From Fulvivirga ligni (GTDB lineage: Bacteria > Bacteroidota > Bacteroidia > Cytophagales > Cyclobacteriaceae): a DNA stretch of 64,000 nt. Positions 45,404 through 53,867 of this stretch are shown here, in pieces (the stretch's first letter is position 1; the number at the start of each line of letters is the position of its first letter). The stretch spans positions 5,747,001 through 5,811,000 of the forward strand of contig NZ_CP089979.1 of assembly GCF_021389935.1 (NCBI RefSeq), in the 5' to 3' direction. The position numbers and the translations under genes were made by a program. The notes below the pieces were generated by a model, which was not told the origin of the DNA, did no database searches, and was given only the letters and a program-made list of their open reading frames with translations.

Positions 45404-46189
45404 ATGCAAAAAGTCATATTACTCCTGACGGCTCTATTTATTTCGAGCGCATCATTCGGTCAAAAAATTAAAGTTTTAAATTTCGGCACCTTCCACATGG
45501 GGGGCACTACCGATGCTCATAAGGTAGATTTCGACGAAGCGAATAAAAAAAATAAGGAAGAGACCTATAAAATAGCTACTATGCTGGCCGAATTTAAACC
45601 CACAGTAATCTGTGTGGAAGTGGTGCCATCTGAAAGTGAAGGTATTAACAAAGATTATCAGGCGTACTTGAAAGACCCTAAGCATAAAGCTAATTATTTT
45701 GGTGAAATAGCACTCATCGCCTATCCTTTGGGCAAATTAAGCCGTGTTAAAACCATATATGGTATAGATGAACAGACAACAGCTCCATATAATTATAACA
45801 TAGGCAATGAACTACAAAATCAGGTAGATAGCACTACCTCTCAAGAATATTTTGACATGGTAATTAAGGAGTTCTATAGCAGTGATTCCTTGTCAACCCT
45901 TGATAAACTTAGATATTACAATACGCAAGATTTCTGGGATAAGTCTATCAATATTAATGCTGACATGCTAACACACAGCTCTACCCCTGGTCATTTTGAA
46001 GGTGCTGATGAAGCTGCCAAGTTCTACAGAAGAAATTTGAGAATCTACAGTAATCTAAATCAAATACCTCTAACCGAGAAGGACAGGGTATTTATCATTA
46101 TGGGCAATACACACACAGCATTTCTAAATGAATTTCTGAAAAGAAGTCCGAAGTATGAATTAGTTGAGGTCCAGGATTATCTAAAATAA
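45404..46189 (+). CDS. Exported DUF5694-like protein
   Basis: A 261-residue protein with a signal peptide (SSASFGQ, residue 19). The pattern VLNFGTFHMGG, FKPTVICVEVVPSE and a late FIIMGNTHTAFLNEFL fits DUF5694, distantly like TraB/ChaN haem-binding or protease folds with conserved His and Glu. The biochemical role is unknown. Two lipoprotein genes follow closely on the same strand. Confidence 0.7.
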   Translation: MQKVILLLTALFISSASFGQKIKVLNFGTFHMGGTTDAHKVDFDEANKKNKEETYKIATMLAEFKPTVICVEVVPSESEGINKDYQAYLKDPKHKANYFGEIALIAYPLGKLSRVKTIYGIDEQTTAPYNYNIGNELQNQVDSTTSQEYFDMVIKEFYSSDSLSTLDKLRYYNTQDFWDKSININADMLTHSSTPGHFEGADEAAKFYRRNLRIYSNLNQIPLTEKDRVFIIMGNTHTAFLNEFLKRSPKYELVEVQDYLK

Positions 46190-46195
46190 GACAGC

Positions 46196-46723
46196 GTGAG
46201 ACCTTTCTTACTTACGTTTACCTGTTATTTGCTTTGTTCATGCGGTACAGGTTTAAAAGTAAAAAAAGAGAAACTACAACCCATTCAGGGCCAATTTTCC
46301 CTCACCTTAGTTAACCAGGCCAATAAAACCAGTAAGTCAAAAGATGGGCCAATTGAAGGCCCATCCTTTTTAAAATTCTTTGGTTTACCCAATAGCCCTT
46401 GCGACTCAGTGAAATTGACTCTTGATAATAATCAGCAACTCACCATCAGCTATCAGGATAGCACCGTAATCAGGACACTATCATATAACACCAAACTCCG
46501 GAAAGGCTACCTTGAAATCTCCAGCGTAGATAAAAAAATTAATATTCCACCACTACTACCCATCTTCTATAGTCGTGTGAAAACTGACAGAAAAAGGATA
46601 GGGATAACCACCCAGCATGAACTTGTTTTAGATCATAAATGGGAGGACTTTGGAAGCATTTTATTTCTATTAGGTGGCGCAGGAGGCAGAACTCAGTACT
46701 TTTTCCCATACAACGACCATTAA
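46196..46723 (+). CDS. Lipoprotein of unknown function
   Basis: A 175-residue protein translated from GTG 46196, 6 nt after the previous stop. The lipobox is LLCSCGTG (Cys16). The rest is beta-rich with LRKGYLEISSVDKKINIPPL-type segments and a Gly-rich C-terminal region (LLGGAGGRTQYFF). No family known to me. Confidence 0.65.
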   Translation: MRPFLLTFTCYLLCSCGTGLKVKKEKLQPIQGQFSLTLVNQANKTSKSKDGPIEGPSFLKFFGLPNSPCDSVKLTLDNNQQLTISYQDSTVIRTLSYNTKLRKGYLEISSVDKKINIPPLLPIFYSRVKTDRKRIGITTQHELVLDHKWEDFGSILFLLGGAGGRTQYFFPYNDH

Positions 46724-46737
46724 CACCCTAATCTCAT

Positions 46738-47640
46738 ATGAAACAGTTTTCACTATTCATTTTAGCCTTAGTCCTCCTTCAGTCATGTACACCTTCAGAA
46801 AAGGTACAACCTCAGGTGCTGGAAGAAAATGCCTACTTCGATCTAAAAAAAGCTGATTTCAATGAGAATGTGCCCAAGCTATATTCTAAAAATATTGAAT
46901 TTGATGATGTTAAATATGACAGTGCCAGAGACGGTGCTTACACGGACGACACCCTCCGATATAAGATTGTTAATCAATTTTTGAATGAAAATAAATTAAC
47001 TATACCCGAGAAGCATTTCGGCTTTCTTTACAAAAGTCCTGAGATGGATAGCATGGCCTTTTTTAATGACATTTACTTCAAGAAGATAAATATTCTAACA
47101 GATACAGCGAAAAAACCCATAGCATATTACGCTGAAGCTAAGCTGAAAAAGAAAAAGCAGCAACGAGCATTTATCGATTCACTGAAATCTGAATATGGCA
47201 AACCCATACACTCATTCTGGATAAGCAGTGAATTTAATCTTTGTGTCTATGAATGGCGATTAAAGGACCGCACCATTCAGGTTGAAACTTCTTATGGAAG
47301 AAGTTATGAGACCGATTTCGACTCTAAATCCATGGTGCAAAACGATTATTTTTTGATAGACATGGTCATCATGCGAAACAGCCAAAGGAAAAATATCCAG
47401 CAAGCCCACTACTTTGTACTGCCTGAAAAAGTCTTATTCTATGGTGAATATTATAAACCGAAAGATCTAAAACTAGACTCGGCTGTTTACTTTAATGATG
47501 ACTTCCTTCTCTATTCTACCGATGAAAAAATCTTATCAGAAGAGGACAATCTTCATAGCATAACACGATCTGAAGATTATGAGTATGATGACTCGGAAGA
47601 TGCTGATAACTCTGAGGAGATTGAAGATGCTGTAATGTAA
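46738..47640 (+). CDS. Lipoprotein of unknown function with acidic tail
   Basis: A 300-residue lipoprotein (LVLLQSCTPSEK, Cys17). The C-terminal 35 residues are strongly acidic (SEDYEYDDSEDADNSEEIED). I recognise no domain. It is the last of three same-strand genes with small gaps (15 nt before it) and ends at a strong terminator, so the trio is likely an envelope operon. Confidence 0.65.
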   Translation: MKQFSLFILALVLLQSCTPSEKVQPQVLEENAYFDLKKADFNENVPKLYSKNIEFDDVKYDSARDGAYTDDTLRYKIVNQFLNENKLTIPEKHFGFLYKSPEMDSMAFFNDIYFKKINILTDTAKKPIAYYAEAKLKKKKQQRAFIDSLKSEYGKPIHSFWISSEFNLCVYEWRLKDRTIQVETSYGRSYETDFDSKSMVQNDYFLIDMVIMRNSQRKNIQQAHYFVLPEKVLFYGEYYKPKDLKLDSAVYFNDDFLLYSTDEKILSEEDNLHSITRSEDYEYDDSEDADNSEEIEDAVM

Positions 47641-47651
47641 GAAGGTATTTG

Positions 47652-47697
47652 AAGAGCATATTATAACATCAAAAGACTATTATAATATGCTCTTTTA
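47652..47697 (+). terminator. Intrinsic terminator of the lipoprotein trio
   Basis: A perfect 15-bp stem (47652-47666 with 47680-47694, both ending in GAGCATAT/ATATGCTC) followed by T's. AT-rich but long. Confidence 0.8.
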
Positions 47698-47704
47698 TAA
47701 ATGA

Positions 47705-48898
47705 TTAGACTTTTAACTCCGGATAATCCCCCCAATGCTTCACCTCCTCATCCCATACTGCATCTAATGCAATGGCCACACACTTTGCAGTAGTACCGCC
47801 AGTGATTACATTAGACTCGGGCTGTTTTTCATTATGAATGGAATCTCTAAAATCTACGAGTGCCTGCCTGGTGGGATCATCTCCATTGGCTTTGATGGGA
47901 ACGCTTTCACCTTGCTCCCAGGCTTTTAAGGTGGCTCCTGAAACTCCATCTACTAAACCCAGCTCTTGGGGATTTCTTGATTCCAGATAGATTTTTCCGG
48001 TGGTGTAATTCAATAACATGGTGCCTTTGCTGCCCAGTACTTTGATTTGATAATCTTCAAAGCCGTTGGTAGTAGTGCAAGAGAAGTTAGCATCAAGGCC
48101 GTTGGCATATTCCATGGAGAGGTGAATGTTATCATAAGTCTCCCGGCCGTCATTCCAGTGATCTATACCTCCGAAACCAACTATCTTAGCCGGCAAAGAA
48201 CCTGAAGTCCAGTTGACGAAGTCTATTTGATGAGACATTAATTCTGCGATCAAACCACCAGAGTATTCCTTATACATCCTCCAGTTGATCAGTCGCTCCC
48301 ATTTTGGATCGGGCACCTGCCTGCGCCAATCGCCATTACGGTTCCACTGGCAGCGATAGGCTGTAATATCACCAATATAACCAGACCTGATGATCTCACG
48401 CGCTTTGCGATAAAGCTCGGAGCTATGATACTGATGCCCCGTCTGGAAGATCAATTTTGGGTTAGCCTGTGCTTTAGTGATAGTTTTCTGAATCATATCA
48501 ATGCCTCGCATCATGGTTTTCTCACAATACACATGCTTGCCGGCATCCAGGGCATCGTAGGCCATATTCCCATGTAAGGCGAAGGGTGTGGAGATGATCA
48601 CTGCCTCCACATTTTTATCGTTCAATAATGCCTTATAATCAGTATAACTCCTGGCCTTTGGAGCCAGCGCTAGACCTTCCTTCAGTCGGAAAGGAATGAC
48701 ATCACAGCAGGCGACAATCTCCATCCCATCAATACTATTGACCAGACTTTGTAGCCCCTGCCCTCTCGATCCTGTTCCTATAATACCTATTTTCAGTGGC
48801 TTAGCGGCCGCCCTAAATGACGACAAGCCAAGACTTAACCCGCCTAATGCCAAACCACTGCCTATTACAAATTTTCTTCTATTGATTTTACTATTCAT
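47705..48898 (-). CDS. Gfo/Idh/MocA-family oxidoreductase, Tat-exported
   Basis: A 397-residue protein with a twin-arginine signal (NRRKFVIGSGLALGGLSLG), then a Rossmann NAD(P) motif IGIIGTGSRGQGL and the family's HVYCEKTM and substrate-domain segments. It oxidises or reduces sugar-like rings. I use ATG 48898; the frame also has GTG one codon upstream. It is the last gene of a three-gene operon whose first member has two DUF1080 domains, a combination used in 3-keto-sugar metabolism. Confidence 0.88.
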   Translation of the reverse strand: MNSKINRRKFVIGSGLALGGLSLGLSSFRAAAKPLKIGIIGTGSRGQGLQSLVNSIDGMEIVACCDVIPFRLKEGLALAPKARSYTDYKALLNDKNVEAVIISTPFALHGNMAYDALDAGKHVYCEKTMMRGIDMIQKTITKAQANPKLIFQTGHQYHSSELYRKAREIIRSGYIGDITAYRCQWNRNGDWRRQVPDPKWERLINWRMYKEYSGGLIAELMSHQIDFVNWTSGSLPAKIVGFGGIDHWNDGRETYDNIHLSMEYANGLDANFSCTTTNGFEDYQIKVLGSKGTMLLNYTTGKIYLESRNPQELGLVDGVSGATLKAWEQGESVPIKANGDDPTRQALVDFRDSIHNEKQPESNVITGGTTAKCVAIALDAVWDEEVKHWGDYPELKV

Positions 48899-48911
48899 CA
48901 CAATCCTTTTC

Positions 48912-50222
48912 TTAAACCTTTGGCTCCCATCCTGGCTCGTAAGTTCTGCCCCACATCTGCATGGCCTCCTTCAATTTACCTTTCCCATCAAGGTGAATCA
49001 CCTTGCCCAGCTTCTGAGACATATTCCCCAAGTGACAAAGCATATTACTCTTAGCTCCATCTTCAATAGGAGAATTGAGCGTTTCACCTTTTCTTATTCC
49101 ATTCAAAAAGTTAGTCATGTGATAAACATCCAGGGCACCGGCACCTACAGTATTGGTGGTAGCACTGGTCTTCTCTTCCTTCATTACTTTCATTTCTTTA
49201 CCATCATTGGAATAAAGAGTAGAACCGTTTCTGGTGAGAATAGCATAACCGTCTTTACCATAAATGGCCGCACCTCTATCCAAACCGTACAATTTGGATG
49301 GGTTGCAACTTTTCCCTTCCCATGAGATCATCTTATCTTCTCCAAATTCAAAATTGGCTATCTGAGTATCATAAAACTGCCAGTCGTCATGAAAATGGTA
49401 GCGACCACCTGATGACGAGGCCTTTGTGGGATATTCTACGCCCAATGCCCAGCGGCAGATATCCAGCTCATGGGTTCCGTTATTATTGATTTCACCTGTA
49501 CCCCAGTTCCAGTTCCAATGCCAATTGTAATGCACCCAGATATCTTCAAAATCCTGCCTTGGAGCTGGTCCTTGCCATAATTCCCAGTTGAGCCAATCAG
49601 GAGTAGGCACTTTTTTAGCTTTTCCGATAGGACCACGAGCATTAGCATACCAGGCCTTACCATAATATACATCGCCAATGGCGCCACTATGAATATCTGA
49701 AATGCACTCAATGGAGGTAGGTGCGCTTCGTTGCTGGTTTCCCATCTGCACCAGGTGCTTATATTTCTTCTGCGCCTCCACGATCAGCTCACCTTCCCTG
49801 CAGTCATAACCACATGGCTTTTCTACATACACATTTTTGCCTGCCTCAAGCGCCATAATGGCCATAGGAGCATGCTGATGATCAGGGGTAGCAATGGCTA
49901 CAGCATCAATATCTTTGTTCTTGATCATTTCGCGGAAATCCTCTATTTCTTTAGGCTTATCCTTGGAGCCTACACTGGCAAGAACTCCTTTGTAATCAGC
50001 AAATTGACGCTTATCTACATCACAAATATATCTGATGGCTGTATTGGGAGAATCTGAAATGGCAACGCCGAGCGCTTTCCCTCTACCATGCAACCCTGCC
50101 ACGCCAAAATTGATTCGGTCATTGGCACCTATTATTCTATTATAACTAGACGCGGAAAATGCCAGTGAGAGCCCAGCTGTTCCTAATGCGCTTTTTTTGA
50201 TAAATGTTCTTCTGGACTCCAT
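48912..50222 (-). CDS. Gfo/Idh/MocA-family oxidoreductase, Tat-exported
   Basis: A 436-residue enzyme with a Tat signal (SRRTFIKKSALGTAGLSLAF), the nucleotide-binding FGVAGLHGRGKALG and the characteristic KNVYVEKPCGYDCREGE with the active-site Lys. It is more like the larger Bacteroidota members that end GRTYEPGWEP. It follows the DUF1080 gene by 2 nt and precedes a second exported oxidoreductase by 10 nt. The cofactor must be carried or tightly bound, since export by Tat keeps folded proteins with cofactors. Confidence 0.9.
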   Translation of the reverse strand: MESRRTFIKKSALGTAGLSLAFSASSYNRIIGANDRINFGVAGLHGRGKALGVAISDSPNTAIRYICDVDKRQFADYKGVLASVGSKDKPKEIEDFREMIKNKDIDAVAIATPDHQHAPMAIMALEAGKNVYVEKPCGYDCREGELIVEAQKKYKHLVQMGNQQRSAPTSIECISDIHSGAIGDVYYGKAWYANARGPIGKAKKVPTPDWLNWELWQGPAPRQDFEDIWVHYNWHWNWNWGTGEINNNGTHELDICRWALGVEYPTKASSSGGRYHFHDDWQFYDTQIANFEFGEDKMISWEGKSCNPSKLYGLDRGAAIYGKDGYAILTRNGSTLYSNDGKEMKVMKEEKTSATTNTVGAGALDVYHMTNFLNGIRKGETLNSPIEDGAKSNMLCHLGNMSQKLGKVIHLDGKGKLKEAMQMWGRTYEPGWEPKV

Positions 50223-50224
50223 AA

Positions 50225-51577
50225 TTATAATTCTCTGATTTTAATACTTCTGAAACTTACTCTATTGCCATGATCCTGCAGCAGAATGCTACCTTCAGGC
50301 CATTTCCCGAAGTTATCCCACTTTTGATATTTGCTGTAGTTTACCAGCGCCTGGAACATTTGAGAGAACCTGTCATATTCCACTACTTTTTCATTGTTCA
50401 GCCAGTGCTCTACTTTACCGTTTCTAGAGACAATACGAGCCTTATTCCATTGGCCTACTCCTTTAAATTGTTTCCCTCTACCGGGTGTAGTAAGGTTATC
50501 TGCAGCGATGAGATCATACAGGGAACCAACAGTTCTGTTTCCCATAACTCCAAGCTTAGCATCTGGATGTTTTTCATCATCGAGTACTTGAAACTCACAG
50601 CCAATGGCAGAACCTGCGCCTTTATTTAAGGCCGGATCTACAAAATATTTAATGCCGCTGTTGGCTCCTTCTGTTATCTTAAACTCTACCTCCAGTTCAA
50701 AATCACCATATTTCTTTTTGGTGACAATATCTCCACCTCCGGTAGATTCACCACCGTCTGAGGCCAAGACAGTAAGCTCACCATTTTCCATTTGCCATCC
50801 TTTTTCAGGAAACTCATCCAGTTTGGCACCTCTCCAACCAGAAGTAGTTTTACCATCCCACAGCAAATACCAGCCATGAGATTTTTCCCAGTCTGTAAGT
50901 TGATTTTTTAGATAACTGATCTGTGGTACCGTGGGGTCTGCATCCCATACATGGTCTGCCACATCCGTGGTTAAGATTTTGATATTCTTCCATTTCACCA
51001 GAAAGCCTTTTTCAGCTTCACCTATGCTATGCACCTGCAAGCCGATGTGGCCTTCCGAATCAACATCATCGATAAGGTAGCTGCACATTTTGCCATTGAT
51101 GTAGGTTCTTATTTCATTATCAAGACATTCAATGCGTATTTTATTCCAGGCTGCAAGTACGAAAGCATCCTGAGCCTGCTGATTCATACTTAAAGGATAA
51201 AGCCAGCCTCTCCGCTGCTCGTCATAAATTCCTCCTGAGAAATTACGAGCACTTGGATCGATCTCGAATTGGTAGCCATAAGTAACATCATTGTCTTTTA
51301 GATGGCTTCTTATCTGAATTCCTGAATTAAGATGGTTTGGAAGAAGTACCTCCAGCTCTAAGATGAAATCGGAATAGGTTTCTTTAGTAAATAGGAAAGT
51401 ATTGGGCGAGTTGGTAACGGCAGTTCCCGTAATCACACCATCCTCTAAAGCATAGGTGGCATTACCGCCATGTTTTTCCCAGTTTTTTAGGTTTTTGCCG
51501 TCAGACAGTGATTGCCAATTTTGACAGAACGCACCATAGGCGATCAGTTGACAGAGCAACAGTAGTTTAAGTTTCAT
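50225..51577 (-). CDS. Double DUF1080 (3-keto-disaccharide hydrolase) protein
   Basis: A 450-residue exported protein (signal MKLKLLLLCQLIAYGAFCQ) with two tandem DUF1080 beta-sandwich domains. The first, about 19-205, contains WQSLSDGKNLKNWEKHGG and FILELEVLLPNHLNSGIQIR; the second, about 228-450, contains WYLLWDGKTTSGWRGAKLD and FELEVEFKITEGANSGIKYF. The family includes 3-keto-glucoside hydrolases. It heads an operon with two exported oxidoreductases, suggesting a periplasmic oxidise-then-cleave route for glycosides. Confidence 0.88.
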   Translation of the reverse strand: MKLKLLLLCQLIAYGAFCQNWQSLSDGKNLKNWEKHGGNATYALEDGVITGTAVTNSPNTFLFTKETYSDFILELEVLLPNHLNSGIQIRSHLKDNDVTYGYQFEIDPSARNFSGGIYDEQRRGWLYPLSMNQQAQDAFVLAAWNKIRIECLDNEIRTYINGKMCSYLIDDVDSEGHIGLQVHSIGEAEKGFLVKWKNIKILTTDVADHVWDADPTVPQISYLKNQLTDWEKSHGWYLLWDGKTTSGWRGAKLDEFPEKGWQMENGELTVLASDGGESTGGGDIVTKKKYGDFELEVEFKITEGANSGIKYFVDPALNKGAGSAIGCEFQVLDDEKHPDAKLGVMGNRTVGSLYDLIAADNLTTPGRGKQFKGVGQWNKARIVSRNGKVEHWLNNEKVVEYDRFSQMFQALVNYSKYQKWDNFGKWPEGSILLQDHGNRVSFRSIKIREL

Positions 51578-51715
51578 AGATTGATTAGCGTTTTTAATGA
51601 GACTCTTAATTTAGATAAAATATGTCTCAATTGCTTAACCAATCAGAAATAATCGTACATAATACGGTTAACTATAGTACAAACTGAAAACTGATCCCCG
51701 AAATACGTCTTTTAG

Positions 51716-52621
51716 TTATTCCTTATTTTCAGCCTTAGCTTCAATCATCGCGACCTGCTCTAACGCATTCTCATTTTTCGGTTCTAATTCCAACACCTTC
51801 TTATAATAAGTTAATGCCTTATCTTCATACCCCATCTTAAGCAAAACCTCCGCGTAGCTATCATAAACATTTGGGTTATGCTTGTACAAATAAGTATTTA
51901 GCATGAACACGAAAGAGGCTCTATCCAGATCTGAATCCATATATACATATCCAAGAGTATTCAGTTCGTTTACTTTACCCACCAAATGATATATTTCATA
52001 GAAGTGATCATTGATGTGAGCATTAATAGAATCCATAGATTGCGTATTCAATAAATTCATGATGTATGTGGCGGCTCTGTAATTTGGCTGTGAAGGGTAT
52101 CCCAAAGCAATCTGCGCCACATCCGTTACCATATCAGTAGCAGGACTCTCTACAATTCGGCCAATTTCTTTTCCATCTCTTTTAAATAAGAATACTGGCA
52201 CCCGGTGTATATCCAAGCCCTTCTCTTCTCCATTAGGTCCTTGCTTATATTTGCCCTCAATATCAGAATCATATAAAGCTGTAAAGGTGAGCTGACTACG
52301 TTTGAGCCCAAGCTCATCCCATAGTTTCACAAATTTGGGCAACCAGTTTCTACTATCTCCGCACCAGGTTCCCATGAATATATCTACGTTCACCTTTTGC
52401 AGATTCTTTTTCCAGCTAGTATCCTTCAGGGCAGGATCGAATTCATTGTAATTAGAGACATACCATTTATTGTAAGTGGTGTCGTTTTCGAGATCTGAAA
52501 TTTCAAATCGACCGCACAGGTGTTTTTCGCCTTCGTCATTTTTATAAGTACAGGTTTGCGCTGTGACTTGCTGAATTGATATAAAAAGAACAATGCAGAA
52601 TAAGGTGATTTTTGATGTCAT
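51716..52621 (-). CDS. Thioredoxin-fold protein with TPR-like tail, exported
   Basis: A 301-residue protein with a signal peptide (QQVTAQ, residue 22). A thioredoxin-like domain (about 65-175) has MGTWCGDSRNWLPKFVKLWDEL; where CxxC is expected it reads CGDS, so only the first Cys remains. The C-terminal 90 residues contain TPR-like helices (SYAEVLLKMGYEDKALTYYKKVLELEP). It may bind or deliver a ligand rather than act as a disulfide reductase. Monocistronic. Confidence 0.8.
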   Translation of the reverse strand: MTSKITLFCIVLFISIQQVTAQTCTYKNDEGEKHLCGRFEISDLENDTTYNKWYVSNYNEFDPALKDTSWKKNLQKVNVDIFMGTWCGDSRNWLPKFVKLWDELGLKRSQLTFTALYDSDIEGKYKQGPNGEEKGLDIHRVPVFLFKRDGKEIGRIVESPATDMVTDVAQIALGYPSQPNYRAATYIMNLLNTQSMDSINAHINDHFYEIYHLVGKVNELNTLGYVYMDSDLDRASFVFMLNTYLYKHNPNVYDSYAEVLLKMGYEDKALTYYKKVLELEPKNENALEQVAMIEAKAENKE

Positions 52622-52851
52622 GTAATTAAGGTATAGATGATTAACTGCCTCAATATGACTTCAATTCATTAAAAAACTATTACTTTTTATGAGATTAACA
52701 CATTATTAACACCTTTGCCTGGTATTTAAAGAATGATGCTTTGAAAATATGTCAATTATGTAGCCTCTCAAACAATCATTTTAACAACATTTCAATAAAT
52801 CAATTGAAATTTTAAAAACCATTTAAATATTCAATCAAATCATTGATAAAA
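52622..52851. other. Intergenic region before the tRNA-like gene
   Basis: Very AT-rich, no coding frame and no named element between the thioredoxin-fold gene and the promoter at 52852. Confidence 0.6.
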
Positions 52852-52882
52852 TTTGACAATATAGGCCGTTTAGTTAACTTTG
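52852..52882 (+). promoter_or_regulatory. Promoter of the tRNA-like gene
   Basis: TTTG (52852-52855), 19-nt spacer, TAACTTTG (52875-52882): both boxes match exactly. Transcription should start near 52888, about 22 nt before the folded RNA. Confidence 0.8.
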
Positions 52883-52910
52883 AAATATCAATTAACGAAT
52901 TGATCTACAC

Positions 52911-53042
52911 TGTAGGGTGATGAAACAGGCAGACATGCCCTCCGGTCTCGAGGGTGGGGGTCACGGGATAAATTCTTTTAGAGTATCCAATAACACTATA
53001 AGTACTAACCGCTCCGTGGAGGTTCGAATCCTCCCTCTACAG
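52911..53042 (+). ncRNA. Class II tRNA-like RNA with aberrant anticodon loop and giant variable arm
   Basis: About 132 nt that align base for base with tRNA-Leu at the ends. Acceptor TGTAGGG (52911-52917) pairs with CTCTACA (53035-53041), one wobble; C52910/G53042 can add an eighth pair. The D arm is ATG-loop-CAT with GG in the loop (AAACAGGCAGA). The anticodon stem CCCTC/GAGGG closes loop CGGTCTC. The T arm GGAGG/CCTCC around TTCGAAT is perfect. Unlike a decoding tRNA, position 33 is G, position 37 is T and the variable region (52955-53017) is about 63 nt, with possible stems GGGG/CTCC, CGG/CCG and GGATA/TATCC. A promoter and terminator flank it. Function unknown; annotation tools may call it a pseudo-tRNA. 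Confidence 0.75.
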
Positions 53043-53046
53043 CAAC

Positions 53047-53078
53047 AAAAAAGGCAGCTCAATGAGCTGCCTTTTTTT
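53047..53078. terminator. Strong bidirectional terminator after the tRNA-like gene
   Basis: GGCAGCTC (53053-53060) and GAGCTGCC (53064-53071) form a perfect 8-bp stem with an AAT loop, flanked by A6 and T7. It ends the tRNA-like transcript 10 nt after its 3' end and also serves the convergent lipoprotein gene. Confidence 0.95.
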
Positions 53079-53093
53079 ATGGCGTCGATTTAG

Positions 53094-53594
53094 TTATTTC
53101 ACAATTTGAAAGGCTCTGGCAGATGATTGCACATTCCATTTCTCTTCTCCATTATACCATACCTTAGTGCAGATCTCAAAGTTTTCTCCTCTCTGTATTT
53201 CACAGGCCAGCGTGCCCCTGTCATCTTCACCCCATTGAATATAGGTCACAGGATCATCCTCAGAAATAGCAGTATTAGGAAAAACTCTCATTACATATCC
53301 TTCACCCACCTCATTTTTATAAATTTTGAAACCCTTTGGAGCATCCATATTAGCGTTAAAATAGACTTCTTCTTCTCCATCTATCAAAAAGACTAAATCA
53401 ATATCACTTTCTGAATATGCATTAGGATTACTAGGGTCTAGCAGGTCGTTTCCATCCATATCTACCACTGTCATGGTTATATCTATATCTACTACCGCAG
53501 CATCTTGTCCTCCTGGCTCATCTTCTGAGCAGGAACTCAATATTAGTAAGGTTAGCATACTAAGAATGAGCGAGTGTTTGAGTATTTTTTTCAT
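53094..53594 (-). CDS. Small lipoprotein of unknown function
   Basis: A 166-residue lipoprotein (LLILSSCSEDEPGG, Cys22). The mature region carries a beta-sandwich-like sequence (VVDIDITMTVVDMDGNDLLD, DLVFLIDGEEEVYF) with no family I know. ATG 53594 gives a normal signal peptide; the frame extends 42 nt further but that adds a non-signal leader. An 8-bp inverted repeat lies 47 nt upstream. Confidence 0.7.
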   Translation of the reverse strand: MKKILKHSLILSMLTLLILSSCSEDEPGGQDAAVVDIDITMTVVDMDGNDLLDPSNPNAYSESDIDLVFLIDGEEEVYFNANMDAPKGFKIYKNEVGEGYVMRVFPNTAISEDDPVTYIQWGEDDRGTLACEIQRGENFEICTKVWYNGEEKWNVQSSARAFQIVK

Positions 53595-53640
53595 AGTTGT
53601 ATAAATTGATGATTGTAAGCTAATGAATTTCCGCATTAAA

Positions 53641-53665
53641 AACTGTGTGCAAATTCAACACAGTT
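53641..53665. repeat. Inverted repeat upstream of the lipoprotein gene
   Basis: AACTGTGT (53641-53648) and ACACAGTT (53658-53665), perfect arms with a 9-nt spacer. No T-run; an operator or leader hairpin. The rest of the 273-nt gap to the YARHG gene shows nothing else I can name. Confidence 0.5.
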
Positions 53666-53867
53666 CCATTTTAGTATAGACCCCAAAATGAATAAAAAAG
53701 TTGGAATTAAAACTATTCCCCCTTAAAATAATCACATAACCACATTTAACATAAAACACACTAAAAATCTACGGCTAAGTGAACAACAAGTACACAATCG
53801 TTTGTTATGATGGTATAATTGTGGCGGATTATTGTTAAATTAATTAGCTTCGTACAAACTACTGTTA

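Noticed and set aside
48696-49325. 209-codon open frame on the plus strand across two oxidoreductase genes
   Set aside because: Antisense shadow spanning the boundary of two well-supported genes; low-complexity product.
52943-53017. Reading the extra bases as a group I intron in a tRNA
   Set aside because: Too short, and the insertion is in the variable arm, not at the anticodon.
52911-53042. Reading the tRNA-like RNA as selenocysteine tRNA
   Set aside because: The acceptor can reach 8 bp and the discriminator can be G, but the loop lacks UCA, the D stem is 3 bp rather than 6 and no selenium genes are present.
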